64,000 nucleotides of DNA from Arsukibacterium ikkense (GTDB taxonomy: Bacteria > Pseudomonadota > Gammaproteobacteria > Enterobacterales > Alteromonadaceae), in the NCBI RefSeq assembly GCF_000987775.1, contig NZ_LAHO01000007.1:123121-187120 (forward strand), given 5' to 3'. Shown here piece by piece: positions 7,171 to 16,875 of this stretch; the first letter of the stretch is position 1, and each line of letters starts with the position of its first letter. Below the pieces are notes generated by a model. That model had not been told where the DNA came from. It ran no database searches and saw only the letters and a program-made list of their open reading frames with translations. The position numbers and the translations under genes are program-made.

Positions 7171-9285
7171 ATGCATATTGTGCTTCAGGCAACCTTGCCT
7201 ATTTGTTTGCTCTGTATTTCGCTGCTACTTAGCATCAGCCCCGCCTTTGGCCAAAGTACTCCGAACCTGTGTTATACCCGGCAACAGGATACACAGCAGC
7301 AAATAGCACAATGTCGGGCCCTGTTAACCTGGTCAGCGGAAAATCAACCCAATATAGGCAACACATCACAGGCTGATACGGCACTGAAGCTGGCAGAGCT
7401 CTATACCAATAGCAGTCAGTTTGAGCAGGCCAGCCAATTCCTGATAACGCTGCAGCAAAACCAGAACATGTTATCCAGTGAACAGCAAATTCAGCTGCTA
7501 CGCCGCCAGGGCATTCTGGCTTACCGCCAGGGACAACGGCCGCAAGCGCTGCGCCTGTTCAATCAAGCCGTACAAGCAGCACGTAGCAACGAAAAACCAT
7601 TGTTGCTGGCTATCACATTGTCAGACGCGGGTACTGCACATCTGGCCATGACCCACTATGCCGAGGCGATCGACCATTATCGGCAAAGTCTGGCATTAAA
7701 AGAACAATATCAGGCCACGGCATCCAGCCGGGCCGTAACCCTGAATAACATTGGCAGCGTGTTTCGCAAACTGGCCGACTGGTCAGAGGCAGAGCACTAT
7801 ATTAGCCAGGCGGCCAAGTTGTATCAGCAGGACAATCACAGCGATCAGGCCAACCATTCACTGGAAGAACTGGCGCTGGTTTATCTGCAACAGAACAACA
7901 GTGACAAAGCCATCGCCATACTGCAACAAACGCTGGCTTACTTTCAAAGCACGGCCAACCCGCATGCTGAACTGCGCGTGACCCTGTTATTGGCAGATGT
8001 TGCTTTAAACCAGAGTAATATGGCTGCAGCGGCCAGCGTTTTGCAACAGGCAGAGCAACTGGACTTACAACTGGGAGCGTCGGATCAGTCAGTGATGCTG
8101 AAACTGCAACTGGGCAGGCTACTGCAACAGCAAGGGCATTACCAGCAGGCTGAAGCCATGCTAAGCCAGGGGCAGCAGTTAGCAGCAGCGCAGCAGGCCA
8201 CAGCAATCAGGTTGAGGTTGCTGCAAGCACTGGTTGAGAACGCCGTTGCCTTTAGTCAATGGCAAAGCGCGTTGCAATACCAACAACAGCTGACCAACAC
8301 CCAGCTGGAGCAGTATCAGTATAACTTTGCCGAAGCGCTGGCTCAGCAACGTAGCCAGCTGGAATATGAACAACAGCAAAAAGCGATTGGCCTGTTGCAT
8401 AAAGATAATGAAATTAAAACTCTGAAAATAAGTGTGCAGCGAAATCAGTTCTTCGTGCTACTCAGCGTAAGTTGCCTGGTGTTGCTGCTGTTGGTTTTGC
8501 TATGGTACTGGCAGCAACGTAAGCGTCAGTTAGCGCGGCAGCAACTCGAAGCCAAGCTGGCCTGGCATGCCCGCCAATTTGCCGACCTTGGTGCCAGCCA
8601 CAGTTCTCTGAAAGCCGCCTTTGGCCAGCTAAATCTTGCCATCATGATTTTTAACAATAAACAACAGCTAATATTTATTAATGACGCCTGTTGCCGCCTG
8701 TTTGACCTGCCTGCTTCGGCTTTTAACGGTTTGCTATTGAGCAATTTTATCCCGCCACAAAACGACCGCTTCTGGCAATTGTGGAATAACGATGAGCCGG
8801 TAGAGCAGGAATATCTGCAGCAGCAAAGCCTGCAGTTGGCTCAGCAACACTATCAGCTTAATTTTAGTGTCACTATGCTGACGCGTGAAGAACCGCTGAC
8901 CCTGCTGGTGCTATCTGATCCCCAACAACCTGCCAACCTACCTTATTCGGCCTTAATGCCCCAGGCGAGTTTCTCACAGATGCTGGTTGATTTATTGCTT
9001 AGTTGCCTGGCTGCCTGGGAAAACAGTACCAACAGCAGCCGGATTGAGCTGGCGGAGCAAAGCGGGATCTGGCGGGTTTCGATAGATGATGGCCGCATCA
9101 GAACCCGTTCGCTGGATCGCTACTTGTCCGTCAAAACACTGCCTAAACATCCACGCTGGCGTGAAGTTTTGCGTACAGCGCACTTTGTGCTGGCACAGTG
9201 CAACCTGCCCGCAGCAACCCAGCAACAACTGGCCAGCAAGCTGGACAGTGTCACTGCCTATATTAAAGCCCAATCCTTGCTTTAA
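7171..9285 (+). CDS. TPR sensor with membrane segment, PAS-like domain and unusual C-terminal domain
   Basis: 704 residues from the ATG; a TTG at 7156 is an alternative, and neither has a strong ribosome site. A signal peptide (to about AFG-QS) leads into a Gln/Leu-rich periplasmic TPR array (to ~residue 400), a coiled region, one membrane segment (FFVLLSVSCLVLLLLVLLWY), a cytoplasmic PAS-like domain (AFGQLNLAIMIFNNKQQLIF, DACCRLFDLPASAF) and a C-terminal domain of ~100 residues containing ELAEQSGIWRVSIDDG and RTRSLDRYLSVKTLPKHPRW. No histidine-kinase H, N or G boxes, GGDEF or cyclase motif is present. The layout fits an inside-out signalling protein whose output is the C-terminal domain, perhaps DNA-binding. 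It sits between the two WCxGG genes. Confidence 0.75.
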   Translation: MHIVLQATLPICLLCISLLLSISPAFGQSTPNLCYTRQQDTQQQIAQCRALLTWSAENQPNIGNTSQADTALKLAELYTNSSQFEQASQFLITLQQNQNMLSSEQQIQLLRRQGILAYRQGQRPQALRLFNQAVQAARSNEKPLLLAITLSDAGTAHLAMTHYAEAIDHYRQSLALKEQYQATASSRAVTLNNIGSVFRKLADWSEAEHYISQAAKLYQQDNHSDQANHSLEELALVYLQQNNSDKAIAILQQTLAYFQSTANPHAELRVTLLLADVALNQSNMAAAASVLQQAEQLDLQLGASDQSVMLKLQLGRLLQQQGHYQQAEAMLSQGQQLAAAQQATAIRLRLLQALVENAVAFSQWQSALQYQQQLTNTQLEQYQYNFAEALAQQRSQLEYEQQQKAIGLLHKDNEIKTLKISVQRNQFFVLLSVSCLVLLLLVLLWYWQQRKRQLARQQLEAKLAWHARQFADLGASHSSLKAAFGQLNLAIMIFNNKQQLIFINDACCRLFDLPASAFNGLLLSNFIPPQNDRFWQLWNNDEPVEQEYLQQQSLQLAQQHYQLNFSVTMLTREEPLTLLVLSDPQQPANLPYSALMPQASFSQMLVDLLLSCLAAWENSTNSSRIELAEQSGIWRVSIDDGRIRTRSLDRYLSVKTLPKHPRWREVLRTAHFVLAQCNLPAATQQQLASKLDSVTAYIKAQSLL

Positions 9286-9299
9286 TTATTGTCGTTAAG

Positions 9300-9764
9300 T
9301 TAGCGCCGCTGAATTGGCTCAATCACCTCCGGCATCCGGCAATAGCCGCAAGAAAACCGGATGCCCAAGGTTAACTGGTACAAGGCATGGTGATCACTTT
9401 CGCTATTTTTAAACACAGCAGGACTGTGAAAAATAGGCCGTACAGTACCGGCATCGCTGCTCTGCTGCCGATATGCCAGCTCCTTTTCACTGAAAACCTG
9501 ACACAGCCCCTCTGCAGTGCGACGGGCAATAGTGTAATCGTCATCATCGAAATGGCCACAGCTTTTTAACTGACTGCACACCAGCCCCGAATCGCCCTTA
9601 AACTGCTGCAACAGTGGCTCTTTCAGCATAAATTCTCCCAGCACTGTAATACTACCGCCCCGACACCAGCCTGATTCCAGGGCTTCATCATGCGCCAGAG
9701 CAGAAAACCCCAGGATCATCCCAACAGTTCCCAAAATCAGATTAGTTTTAGTTTTAGTTTGCAT
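9300..9764 (-). CDS. Second small exported WCxGG protein, function unknown
   Basis: 154 residues. Signal peptide (NLILGTVGMILGFSALA) with cleavage before HDEALES, then GWCRGGSITVLGEFML, which matches the WC-x-GG-x-I motif of the 6509-7051 product. The mature part has six Cys (WCRGG, LVCSQ, KSCGH, GLCQV and C-G-Y-C near the end), consistent with disulfides. Otherwise no family is recognised. AAAGGTG lies 6 bases before the ATG. The gene converges on the TPR-PAS sensor (14-base gap) and carries the 17-base GGGCAAAACCGGGCAAA motif upstream. Similarity to the first WCxGG protein is limited to the motif and general layout. Confidence 0.75.
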   Translation of the reverse strand: MQTKTKTNLILGTVGMILGFSALAHDEALESGWCRGGSITVLGEFMLKEPLLQQFKGDSGLVCSQLKSCGHFDDDDYTIARRTAEGLCQVFSEKELAYRQQSSDAGTVRPIFHSPAVFKNSESDHHALYQLTLGIRFSCGYCRMPEVIEPIQRR

Positions 9765-9840
9765 AACTCACCTTTCACTTAGCTGCTTTTACGTCAGTAG
9801 CAACTGTACCTGCGCGCAACAGAAAAAACAGCAGCAGTGG

Positions 9841-9859
9841 CGGGCAAAACCGGGCAAAG
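9841..9859 (-). promoter_or_regulatory. Second copy of the GGGCAAAACCGGGCAAA motif
   Basis: Identical over 17 bases (9842-9858) to the motif at 6352-6368, and 77 bases upstream of the start of the minus-strand WCxGG gene. Read in gene orientation, both promoters contain CCGGTTTTGCCC. I noticed no third intergenic copy in this window. The rest of the 9765-10065 spacer also contains the promoter of the plus-strand chemoreceptor, but no clear boxes are visible. Confidence 0.6.
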
Positions 9860-10065
9860 CTCGCCAATCTCCCTTCACGGCGCAGCTGCAGAGCATGTCA
9901 GGTAGATTAAAGGCTTGTACTATTCGACGTTCAGGCCATGCTGTACTTAGGATCAGATGTGACTTTGCTGCAGATCAAGCCAGCACGAAGCAGCGAGGTC
10001 GCGGCGCCGCAAATGCTGTGTTATGCTGATTTTACTCAGTTTAACCTGGCAGGGTTTACAACCTT

Positions 10066-11277
10066 ATGAGCGGCTTTACCTCTCTTTATCTTTTTATAGA
10101 ACGCACTTTTTTTGGCACTTTAAGCCGGAAAATTATTGGTAATATCAGTTTTCTGGCTATTTTCTTCTTGCTGGCACTGTACCTGGCCTACCCGCAAGGT
10201 GGCGCGACTGGCAGCTGGTGGGCATTGCTGGTATTGGGCCTTAGTGCCTTTATTTTTACTATCGGTTATATGCATCACTTATTTGTGCGGCCCGTTACTG
10301 CCTTGGTGTCGGCCTTGCACGACACCAATCGCAAAGGTACCGACCTGAAGCTGCGGTTGCCGGCTTTTACCTTTGATGAATTTCGCACCCTGTCGGAAGA
10401 ATACAACCAGTTTGTCAGCCAGCTGGGGCTGTTACTGGGCGATATACACCAACAGGCACACGAAACCCATCAGGTTAACGAGCAAGTTTCCACTGCCGTA
10501 AAAAGCACCCGCCAGCACTTGCAGGATACGGAAAAGCGTAGCGGCCAAATCCGGCGCGAAAGTGATCAGGTACTGGATAATCTGGCCGAAATTGTCCGCC
10601 ATGGCGATGAAGTAAATCAGGTATCCGGCCATGCCGTTGATAAAGCCAAAGTGGCCAGTGGCCAGATGCAGCAATTAAACGGCCAGTTATCCGGCATCGT
10701 TAAGCTGCTCGACACCTTTGGCACCACCATTAACGGCCTGCATAAGAACTCGGAAAACGTACGGCAAATTCTGGTGATGGTAGAAACCTTTTCCGACCAG
10801 ACAAACTTGCTGGCATTAAATGCCGCCATTGAGGCTGCCCGTGCCGGTGATGCCGGCCGCGGTTTTGCCGTGGTAGCAGACGAAGTACGTACCCTGGCAG
10901 CCAAGGTAAACGATGCCACTAAACAAATTTCCGGTTTTTTAAATGAAATGGAGCAACTGGTGGGTGAAACCCGCACCGAATCACAAAGCCTGAACCAGCA
11001 AGCGCAGCAAGCGCAACAGCAAATTGCCGATACCAGCGGCGAGTTCAGTAAATTACAACAGGAACTGCAGCAGGCGAAAAGCGGTATTCAGAATATCAGC
11101 CAGACCGTCTTGCAACTGGAACAACGCTATCAGCAAACGCATCAGCATTTAAGTGCGATTGAAAAAGTTACCAGCGACGCTCACCAGCAGATGGCGTCTA
11201 TTGAGCAGGCAGCCAAAGACTTACTGAGTGGTACCGCCCGCACCCAGCAGCAATTGGGTAGGTTTGCCCGTAGCTAA
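10066..11277 (+). CDS. Methyl-accepting chemotaxis protein without a periplasmic sensor domain
   Basis: 403 residues. Two membrane segments (about 25-43 and 48-70) are separated by only a few residues (YPQGGATGS), so there is no room for a ligand-binding domain outside. A HAMP-like stretch ([26 protein letters not shown]) leads to the coiled-coil signalling domain with the hallmark hairpin tip [19 protein letters not shown] and [15 protein letters not shown] near residues 243-280. It should contact CheA/CheW. Input may come from membrane state, the HAMP region or a partner. No other chemotaxis gene is adjacent. It could have drifted into a non-flagellar signalling role. Confidence 0.92.
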   Translation: MSGFTSLYLFIERTFFGTLSRKIIGNISFLAIFFLLALYLAYPQGGATGSWWALLVLGLSAFIFTIGYMHHLFVRPVTALVSALHDTNRKGTDLKLRLPAFTFDEFRTLSEEYNQFVSQLGLLLGDIHQQAHETHQVNEQVSTAVKSTRQHLQDTEKRSGQIRRESDQVLDNLAEIVRHGDEVNQVSGHAVDKAKVASGQMQQLNGQLSGIVKLLDTFGTTINGLHKNSENVRQILVMVETFSDQTNLLALNAAIEAARAGDAGRGFAVVADEVRTLAAKVNDATKQISGFLNEMEQLVGETRTESQSLNQQAQQAQQQIADTSGEFSKLQQELQQAKSGIQNISQTVLQLEQRYQQTHQHLSAIEKVTSDAHQQMASIEQAAKDLLSGTARTQQQLGRFARS

Positions 11278-11289
11278 CAGCTGATGTTG

Positions 11290-12390
11290 CTAACTTGCCG
11301 CTGTCTGTTGCTGCCACCACTGGCTTAGCTCAGTAGCATTGCCCTGCAGCAGCACCGGCAGGCCGCGCTTTTTCAACTGATACTGGTACATAGGATCATA
11401 GTAATCGCTTAACAACCGGGCTATCCAGCGGCGGTGTAAACTGATATCACCGCTGCGCTGTTGTACGTCTAATGCCTGGCACAACATGGCGTTAAGTTCG
11501 CTGTAAAGCGCCCCACCTAAACGCTTACGAATGCGAGCCATCGCCTGTTGCAACATGTTGCTGAACTGGTCAAAGCCCTGTTCAGCATGCAGGCTGGTCG
11601 CTTCAGCCAGCAAATCGACAATATAATCCTGCAGAATAACCTCAATCCGGCCACTTAAGGGCTCATCCAGTAACAGTAGCGGGCTATGCTGCATGGCCTG
11701 ATAAAACAGATGCGGAATATTGCGCTGGCCAATTAATAGGCTTTCATCTTCCAGCAGTAAATAAGGTGCTGGCGTCTGCTCTGCCCGCAATAAGGCACCG
11801 GCTAAATCATTTTCAAAGCGGATCTGGCTTGGCTGTGGCGCCAGTTTACGGCCAAAAGCCGAACCCCGGTGGTTGGCCAGCGCTTCCAAATCTACCGCTT
11901 GTAACTGGCGCAATAAGCGGGTTTTGCCACTGCCGGTAGGCCCGGCCAGTAACAGCATGGGGCGCGTAGCAGCCTGTTCAATGCTGGCAATGGCCGCCTG
12001 ACGCAGCGCTTTAAAGCCGCCCTTCACTCTGGGGTACACCACACCGGCCTCAGCCAGCCACTGCTGGGCAATTTGCGAGCGCAAGCCTCCGCGGGCGCAG
12101 TACAATAAGCCCTGTGGCTGACTCAGCGCAAAGTCTCGCCAGGCCTCTACCCGACTGGCTTTCAGCTCCCCATGTACCAGCTTATGCCCAAGCGCAATGG
12201 CTGCCTGCTGGCCCTGCTGCTTATAACAAAGGCCAATGGCGGCACGCTCGCTATCACTCATCAGCGGTAAATTAATGCTGCCGGCAAAGGCACCACGGCT
12301 GAACTCGGCAGGAGCGCGTAAATCCAGCAACGGCAGCTGCTGGCGCAATATCTGCTGGTAGTTGTCTGCCAGCGGTAAGTCAGAGGCCAT
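11290..12390 (-). CDS. mnmH: tRNA 2-selenouridine synthase MnmH (SelU)
   Basis: 366 residues, the normal length. N-terminal rhodanese domain with Cys98 in YCARGGLRS (the E. coli active Cys is C97), followed by a P-loop domain with GPTGSGKT at 150-157. The enzyme replaces the sulfur of 2-thiouridine at the wobble position of tRNA-Lys, -Glu and -Gln with selenium, via a geranylated intermediate, using selenophosphate. It lies 11 bases after selD, which makes that donor, and is clearly in the same operon. GGGAA precedes the ATG. Confidence 0.96.
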   Translation of the reverse strand: MASDLPLADNYQQILRQQLPLLDLRAPAEFSRGAFAGSINLPLMSDSERAAIGLCYKQQGQQAAIALGHKLVHGELKASRVEAWRDFALSQPQGLLYCARGGLRSQIAQQWLAEAGVVYPRVKGGFKALRQAAIASIEQAATRPMLLLAGPTGSGKTRLLRQLQAVDLEALANHRGSAFGRKLAPQPSQIRFENDLAGALLRAEQTPAPYLLLEDESLLIGQRNIPHLFYQAMQHSPLLLLDEPLSGRIEVILQDYIVDLLAEATSLHAEQGFDQFSNMLQQAMARIRKRLGGALYSELNAMLCQALDVQQRSGDISLHRRWIARLLSDYYDPMYQYQLKKRGLPVLLQGNATELSQWWQQQTAAS

Positions 12391-12401
12391 TACGGTTCCC
12401 G

Positions 12402-13442
12402 TTAGCGCACACGAATACGATGGCTGTTACCAGGCAGGGTCAGCTCACCAATCGGCTGTAATACTAAATCGTAGCTCAGGGCTAAATCCCGAAAAACGGC
12501 TTCTGCTTTTGGGCTAACCGCCAGTAATAAGCCACCACTGGTTTGTGGATCGCATAACAGCGCCTGCTGTTCAGGGCTTAGTGGTGATACTTTAGCGCCA
12601 TAGCTGGCAAAATTACGGCCACTGCCACCGGGAATGCAGCCTTTAGCAATATAATCAGCTACATGCGGCAGCACCGGCACGGCGGCGTTATCCAGTAGTG
12701 CATCAACACCGCTGCCTTCACACATTTCCAGTAAATGCCCCAGCAAGCCAAAACCGGTAACGTCGGTCATGGCATTAACCCCCTGCAGCCTGGCAATATC
12801 GACCCCGATACGATTTAACTGCACCATAGTATCGCGCGCCAGGGTGGCATGCTCAGCGTTAAGTTTTTTCTGTTTTTGCGCGGTAGTTAAAATACCCACC
12901 CCTAATGGCTTGGTTAAATACAGCCGGTCACCGGCTTTGGCGCTGTCGTTCCGTTTTAGCTGGTTTATCGCTACCCTACCACTTACTGCTAAACCAAACA
13001 TCGGCTCTGGCGCATCAATACTATGGCCACCAGCTAACATAATGCCGGCTTCTTTACAGGTATGGCGCGCGCCTTCCAGCACCTGCCGGGCTAATTCAGG
13101 CGGCAGCTTGCTGACCGGCCAGCCCAGGATGGCAATGGCCAACAGTGGCTGACCACCCATGGCATAAATATCACTAATGGCATTGGTGGCGGCAATGCGG
13201 CCAAAATCAAAAGCATCGTCGACTATTGGCATAAAAAAGTCGGTGGTACTTAACAATGCACTGCCATCGCCCAAATCATAAGCCGCCGCATCGTCTTTAC
13301 TGGTATTGCCTACCAGTAATTTGCCGTCAGTAAAGTTTGAATTGGTTTTAAGAATAGTATCCAGTACTTGCGGTGAAATTTTACAACCACAACCGGCGCC
13401 GTGGCTGAATTCAGTGAGTTTAATCGCAGACAAATCAGACAT
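12402..13442 (-). CDS. selD: Selenide, water dikinase SelD
   Basis: 346 residues from the ATG at 13442, which has AAGAG eight bases upstream and gives the E. coli-like N-terminus [22 protein letters not shown] longer GTG-started frame exists but lacks a ribosome site. Makes selenophosphate from selenide and ATP. The catalytic pair is Cys18 and Lys21; the first is Cys, not selenocysteine. Glycine-rich ATP-binding segments ([42 protein letters not shown]) are present. Pairing with mnmH and the absence of selA/selB nearby suggest use in tRNA selenation, though selenoproteins elsewhere cannot be excluded. Confidence 0.96.
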   Translation of the reverse strand: MSDLSAIKLTEFSHGAGCGCKISPQVLDTILKTNSNFTDGKLLVGNTSKDDAAAYDLGDGSALLSTTDFFMPIVDDAFDFGRIAATNAISDIYAMGGQPLLAIAILGWPVSKLPPELARQVLEGARHTCKEAGIMLAGGHSIDAPEPMFGLAVSGRVAINQLKRNDSAKAGDRLYLTKPLGVGILTTAQKQKKLNAEHATLARDTMVQLNRIGVDIARLQGVNAMTDVTGFGLLGHLLEMCEGSGVDALLDNAAVPVLPHVADYIAKGCIPGGSGRNFASYGAKVSPLSPEQQALLCDPQTSGGLLLAVSPKAEAVFRDLALSYDLVLQPIGELTLPGNSHRIRVR

Positions 13443-13588
13443 AATAACTCTTGGTAAACACACAATAGCGCCAACATAACCAAAGCCTTTTGCAATAACA
13501 AGGGATCTTTTGGCGATTGGCAGGATACCGGTCCACTATACTTAAGATTATCCATAACCCACTGCGTCAGGCGCTAAGGTTTCAGCCT

Positions 13589-14140
13589 ATGAATAAACGA
13601 CAACTTCTCGACCATGCCATGCTACTGGCCGAGCAAACCGGCTGGGAGGGTTTACAGTTAACCACCCTGGCTAACAGCCTGAATATCAGCCTGGCGCAAC
13701 TGGCAAAGGTGGTGCAGCAAAAAGACGAGCTAGCCGATGCCTGGTTTGACCGGGCTGACGAAGCAATGCTGAGCGCTGAACTGGCTGGTAGCAGCTGTGC
13801 TGCCGAAAAGCTGGAGCGGGCCATTCGCAGCTGGTTAAATGCCTTAGCGCCTTACCAGCAACTTACCCGGCAAATGCTGTATTACAAGCTGGAGCCGGGC
13901 CATATTCATTTGCAAGCGGCAGCGCTGCTGCGGATTAGCCGCACCGTGCAATGGTTGCGCGAACTTGCCGGCCTGCACGCCAGTGGCGGTGCGCGCATTG
14001 CCCAGGAGCTGGCACTAAGCGGGTTATTTACCACTATTTTTGTTGGCTGGCTTTATGACACCTCGCCCGAACAAACCACCAGCCTGAAACGACTAAAAGC
14101 GGCCCTTGCCAGCTTAAATAAGCTGGGTTTATGTCACTAA
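13589..14140 (+). CDS. TetR-like transcriptional regulator
   Basis: 183 residues from the ATG at 13589; AAGG lies 9 bases upstream, and the longer frame from 13517 adds residues unlike a TetR start. Residues ~1-50 (RQLLDHAMLLAEQTGWEGLQLTTLANSLNISLAQLAKVV) have the helix-turn-helix pattern of TetR proteins, followed by KDELADAWFDRAD as in RpsU/COQ9-type relatives. The C-terminal part is helical and would hold the effector pocket. It is divergent from selD across ~145 bases, so control of selD-mnmH is possible but unproven. Confidence 0.75.
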   Translation: MNKRQLLDHAMLLAEQTGWEGLQLTTLANSLNISLAQLAKVVQQKDELADAWFDRADEAMLSAELAGSSCAAEKLERAIRSWLNALAPYQQLTRQMLYYKLEPGHIHLQAAALLRISRTVQWLRELAGLHASGGARIAQELALSGLFTTIFVGWLYDTSPEQTTSLKRLKAALASLNKLGLCH

Positions 14141-14251
14141 ACTGTGGCTTGGGTTGTCTCGGCGCAGCAGCCTTGACCAGGCAATATCTCCCTTTGCCTG
14201 ACGACCTATTCACATTACACTGATACGCATCACTTACTTTAAGGAACCATT

Positions 14252-16102
14252 ATGCTTAGCCGTTTGATAATACTCTGTAGCCTGCTGCTAACCAGTGTTA
14301 GCAGCCACAGTGCTGCCGGTAGCCGCGACCACTATACCTATGCCAATTATCAGCAGGTCACGGTAAACCACCTGCACCTGGATTTAGCCATCAACTTTGA
14401 ACAGAAAACCTTAAGTGGCTTTGCCGATTTACAGTTAAACTGGCTGGATAGCAATGAAACCCGGGTGCAGCTGGATACCCGCGATTTAACCATTGAACGG
14501 GTGTACGCCAAACACGCCAACGGCAGCTGGCAACCGGCCCCTTTTCAGCTGGCCAAACGTGATGCGGTACTGGGCAGCAAACTGAGCATTAGCCCGGCAT
14601 TTCAGCCAAACATGCTGCGTATTCATTACCGCTCGGCACCCGGGGCTTCAGGCTTACAATGGTTAACCCCGGCACAAACAGCCGGTAAAACCAGCCCTTT
14701 TATGTTTAGCCAGAATCAGGCTATTCATGGCCGCAGCTGGATGCCCATTCAGGATACACCCGCGGTACGAATGACTTACAGCGCCCGAATTCAAACCAGT
14801 GATAAGGTATTGGTACTGATGAGTGCGCCAAATGACCCCACTACCGACCGTGATGGCGATTATCAGTTTTATATGCCACAACCGATACCGGCTTATTTAA
14901 TTGCCATTGCTGCTGGCGATCTGCAATTTAAAGCAATGAGCGAGCAAACCGGCGTATACGCCGAGCCTTATATATTAGAAGCTGCGGCAGCCGAGTTTGC
15001 CAGTACTCAGGCGATGATCGATGCTACCGAGCAGCTGTACGGCGAATACCGCTGGGGCCGCTACGATTTACTCATTTTGCCGCCCAGTTTTCCGTTTGGT
15101 GGCATGGAAAACCCGGTATTAAGCTTTATTACCCCAACCGTGATCGCCGGTGATGGCAGCCTGGTAAACCTGATTGCCCATGAACTGGCGCACTCCTGGT
15201 CGGGCAACCTGGTGACCAACGCCACCTGGCGCGATCTGTGGCTAAATGAGGGGTTTACCTCTTATGTTGAAAACCGCATTATGGAGCAGGTGTTCGGTAC
15301 CGACCGCGCCGTGATGGAGCAAGCCTTAGCGGTGCAGGATTTACAGCAAGAGCTGACAGTATTAAGCGCCAATGACAGCATTTTGCATATCGATTTACAG
15401 GGCCGCGATCCGGACGATGCGTTCAGTGGCGTGCCCTACACCAAAGGCCAGCTGTTTTTAATGTATCTGGAGCAGCAATTCGGCCGCGATAAGTTTGACC
15501 CTTTTGTACGGCAGTACTTTGCTGACCATGCGTTTCAAAGCATTGATACCGAGCGCTTTGTCAGCTATCTGGATAAAAACCTGCTGCAACAGTACCCGGG
15601 CATAGTGTCACTTGAGCAGGCAAAAACCTGGATTTATCAGCCTGGTTTGCCCGCTAACACGCCGATGCCGCAATCAGATGCCTTTAATCAGGTGCAGCAA
15701 CACGCCAGCCGCTGGCTGGCCGGCGCAACAGAACTGGCCGCACTGCCCACCGCCAGCTGGACAGTGCATGAGTGGCTGTATTTTATCAATAACCTGCCGC
15801 TGACTATCAGTGAGGCGCAGCTAACGGCGCTTGATAATCGCTTTGCGCTAACCACCTCAACCAATACTGAAATTGCCCATGCCTGGTATTTACTGGCGCT
15901 GAAAACGGGTTATCAGCAGGTAATGCCGCAACTGGAGCAGTACTTAATCAGCATTGGCCGGCGCAAACTGATTATTCCGCTGTATAAGCAACTGGCCACA
16001 ACGCCAGAGGGCCTGGCCTTTGCCCGCAAGGTATATCAGCAAGCGCGGCCAGGCTATCACCCGCTGGCGCAGGGCAGTGTCGATGACCTGCTTAATAACT
16101 GA
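14252..16102 (+). CDS. Secreted M1 family aminopeptidase (leukotriene A4 hydrolase-like)
   Basis: 616 residues with a signal peptide (cleavage near SHSAAGS). The M1 exopeptidase motif GGMENP and the zinc site HELAH (310-314) plus Glu333 (HExxH-18-E) are intact. The order beta-saddle domain, catalytic domain, helical C-terminal domain is that of the leukotriene A4 hydrolase/cold-active aminopeptidase branch. It removes N-terminal residues from peptides, here in the periplasm or outside. AAGGA sits 7 bases before the ATG. The DCC-family gene follows after 57 bases. Confidence 0.95.
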   Translation: MLSRLIILCSLLLTSVSSHSAAGSRDHYTYANYQQVTVNHLHLDLAINFEQKTLSGFADLQLNWLDSNETRVQLDTRDLTIERVYAKHANGSWQPAPFQLAKRDAVLGSKLSISPAFQPNMLRIHYRSAPGASGLQWLTPAQTAGKTSPFMFSQNQAIHGRSWMPIQDTPAVRMTYSARIQTSDKVLVLMSAPNDPTTDRDGDYQFYMPQPIPAYLIAIAAGDLQFKAMSEQTGVYAEPYILEAAAAEFASTQAMIDATEQLYGEYRWGRYDLLILPPSFPFGGMENPVLSFITPTVIAGDGSLVNLIAHELAHSWSGNLVTNATWRDLWLNEGFTSYVENRIMEQVFGTDRAVMEQALAVQDLQQELTVLSANDSILHIDLQGRDPDDAFSGVPYTKGQLFLMYLEQQFGRDKFDPFVRQYFADHAFQSIDTERFVSYLDKNLLQQYPGIVSLEQAKTWIYQPGLPANTPMPQSDAFNQVQQHASRWLAGATELAALPTASWTVHEWLYFINNLPLTISEAQLTALDNRFALTTSTNTEIAHAWYLLALKTGYQQVMPQLEQYLISIGRRKLIIPLYKQLATTPEGLAFARKVYQQARPGYHPLAQGSVDDLLNN

Positions 16103-16159
16103 CATTGATCTAAAAGCAGCTGGCGCCGTATTGATTGCTATGGTGGCGAACTGAAACTG

Positions 16160-16507
16160 ATGATGAAAAAACTGTTTTATGATGGTAGTTGTAAGCTGTG
16201 TCAGCGCGAAATCAACGCGCTGGCACCAAAGCTGACACCGCACCTGCAGCTGGTTGATATCAGCACCGGCGGCTTTAACGGCTATGCCGGAGTGAGCAAA
16301 GGCGCGATGATGCAGCAAATTCACTTATGGGATCAGGATCATTTTATTATCGGTATCGATGCCAGCTTGCATTACTGGCAACTTGCAGGCTATCGCAAAC
16401 TGGTGGCGTTTTTACGTCTGGCACCGTGCTATTGGCTGGCCAGTAAAGCCTATGGTATTTGGGCCCGCAGCCGGGCTAAGTGCTCTGATGGTGACTGTGC
16501 GTTGTGA
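16160..16507 (+). CDS. DCC-family (DUF393) thiol-disulfide oxidoreductase-like protein
   Basis: 115 residues. The N-terminal KLFYDGSCKLCQREI carries the DxxCxxC signature of the DCC family, and the region GKGAMMQQIHLWDQDH..IGIDA is typical. The C-terminus ends with two further Cys (AKCSDGDCAL). The family is thioredoxin-like by prediction and its substrate is unknown. Its stop codon overlaps the GTG start of the next gene (GTGA), so the two are translationally coupled. The ribosome site is weak; ATG16163 is an equal alternative. Confidence 0.85.
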   Translation: MMKKLFYDGSCKLCQREINALAPKLTPHLQLVDISTGGFNGYAGVSKGAMMQQIHLWDQDHFIIGIDASLHYWQLAGYRKLVAFLRLAPCYWLASKAYGIWARSRAKCSDGDCAL

Positions 16508-16869
16508 GACCACGCAGGCCAAGGCATAACCGAGCGACAACCAAAGCGCGTGATGCAACCGACCAGCATATTTTGCGGTTACACCTGGCAATGGTCGATA
16601 AATTGCTGGCCGACCCGACCCCGTTAACCCATCTTTACCAAGTGCTGGAACAACGCTATCAGGCTGGCCAACTCAGGCACAGCGCTTATATTCACTGGCA
16701 TAGTATTCTCGACTGTATTGACCAGCCTGAAATATTTCGACGCGAGTTGCTGGATCAGGCCGAGCGCATGTGTAAACTGCGCCGCCGCACCATTCTGGTT
16801 GGTATTTTAACCGAACAGGAACGTATCGCCTTACTTTATCCACCGCCAGCAACAACCCCAACGACATAA
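16504..16869 (+). CDS. Hypothetical protein coupled to the DCC protein
   Basis: 121 residues starting at GTG that overlaps the upstream stop. The first ~20 residues are basic and possibly untidy; the rest is helical and charged (HLAMVDKLLADPTPLTHLYQVLEQRYQAGQLRHSAYIHWHSILD, RRTILVGILTEQERIALLY). No signal peptide, membrane segment or known motif. I do not recognise the family. The overlap suggests co-regulation with the DCC protein. Confidence 0.65.
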   Translation: MRPRRPRHNRATTKARDATDQHILRLHLAMVDKLLADPTPLTHLYQVLEQRYQAGQLRHSAYIHWHSILDCIDQPEIFRRELLDQAERMCKLRRRTILVGILTEQERIALLYPPPATTPTT

Positions 16870-16875
16870 GCGCGT

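Noticed and set aside
7171..9285. Histidine kinase
   Set aside because: TPR-membrane-PAS layout suggests one, but no H-box, N-box or G-box is visible in the C-terminal part.
12402..13442. Selenocysteine in SelD
   Set aside because: The active-site position is a normal Cys codon; no in-frame TGA is present.
14109..14129. Terminator inside the end of the TetR-like gene
   Set aside because: CCAGCTTA/TAAGCTGG is symmetrical but within coding sequence with a 2-base loop and no T run; probably chance.
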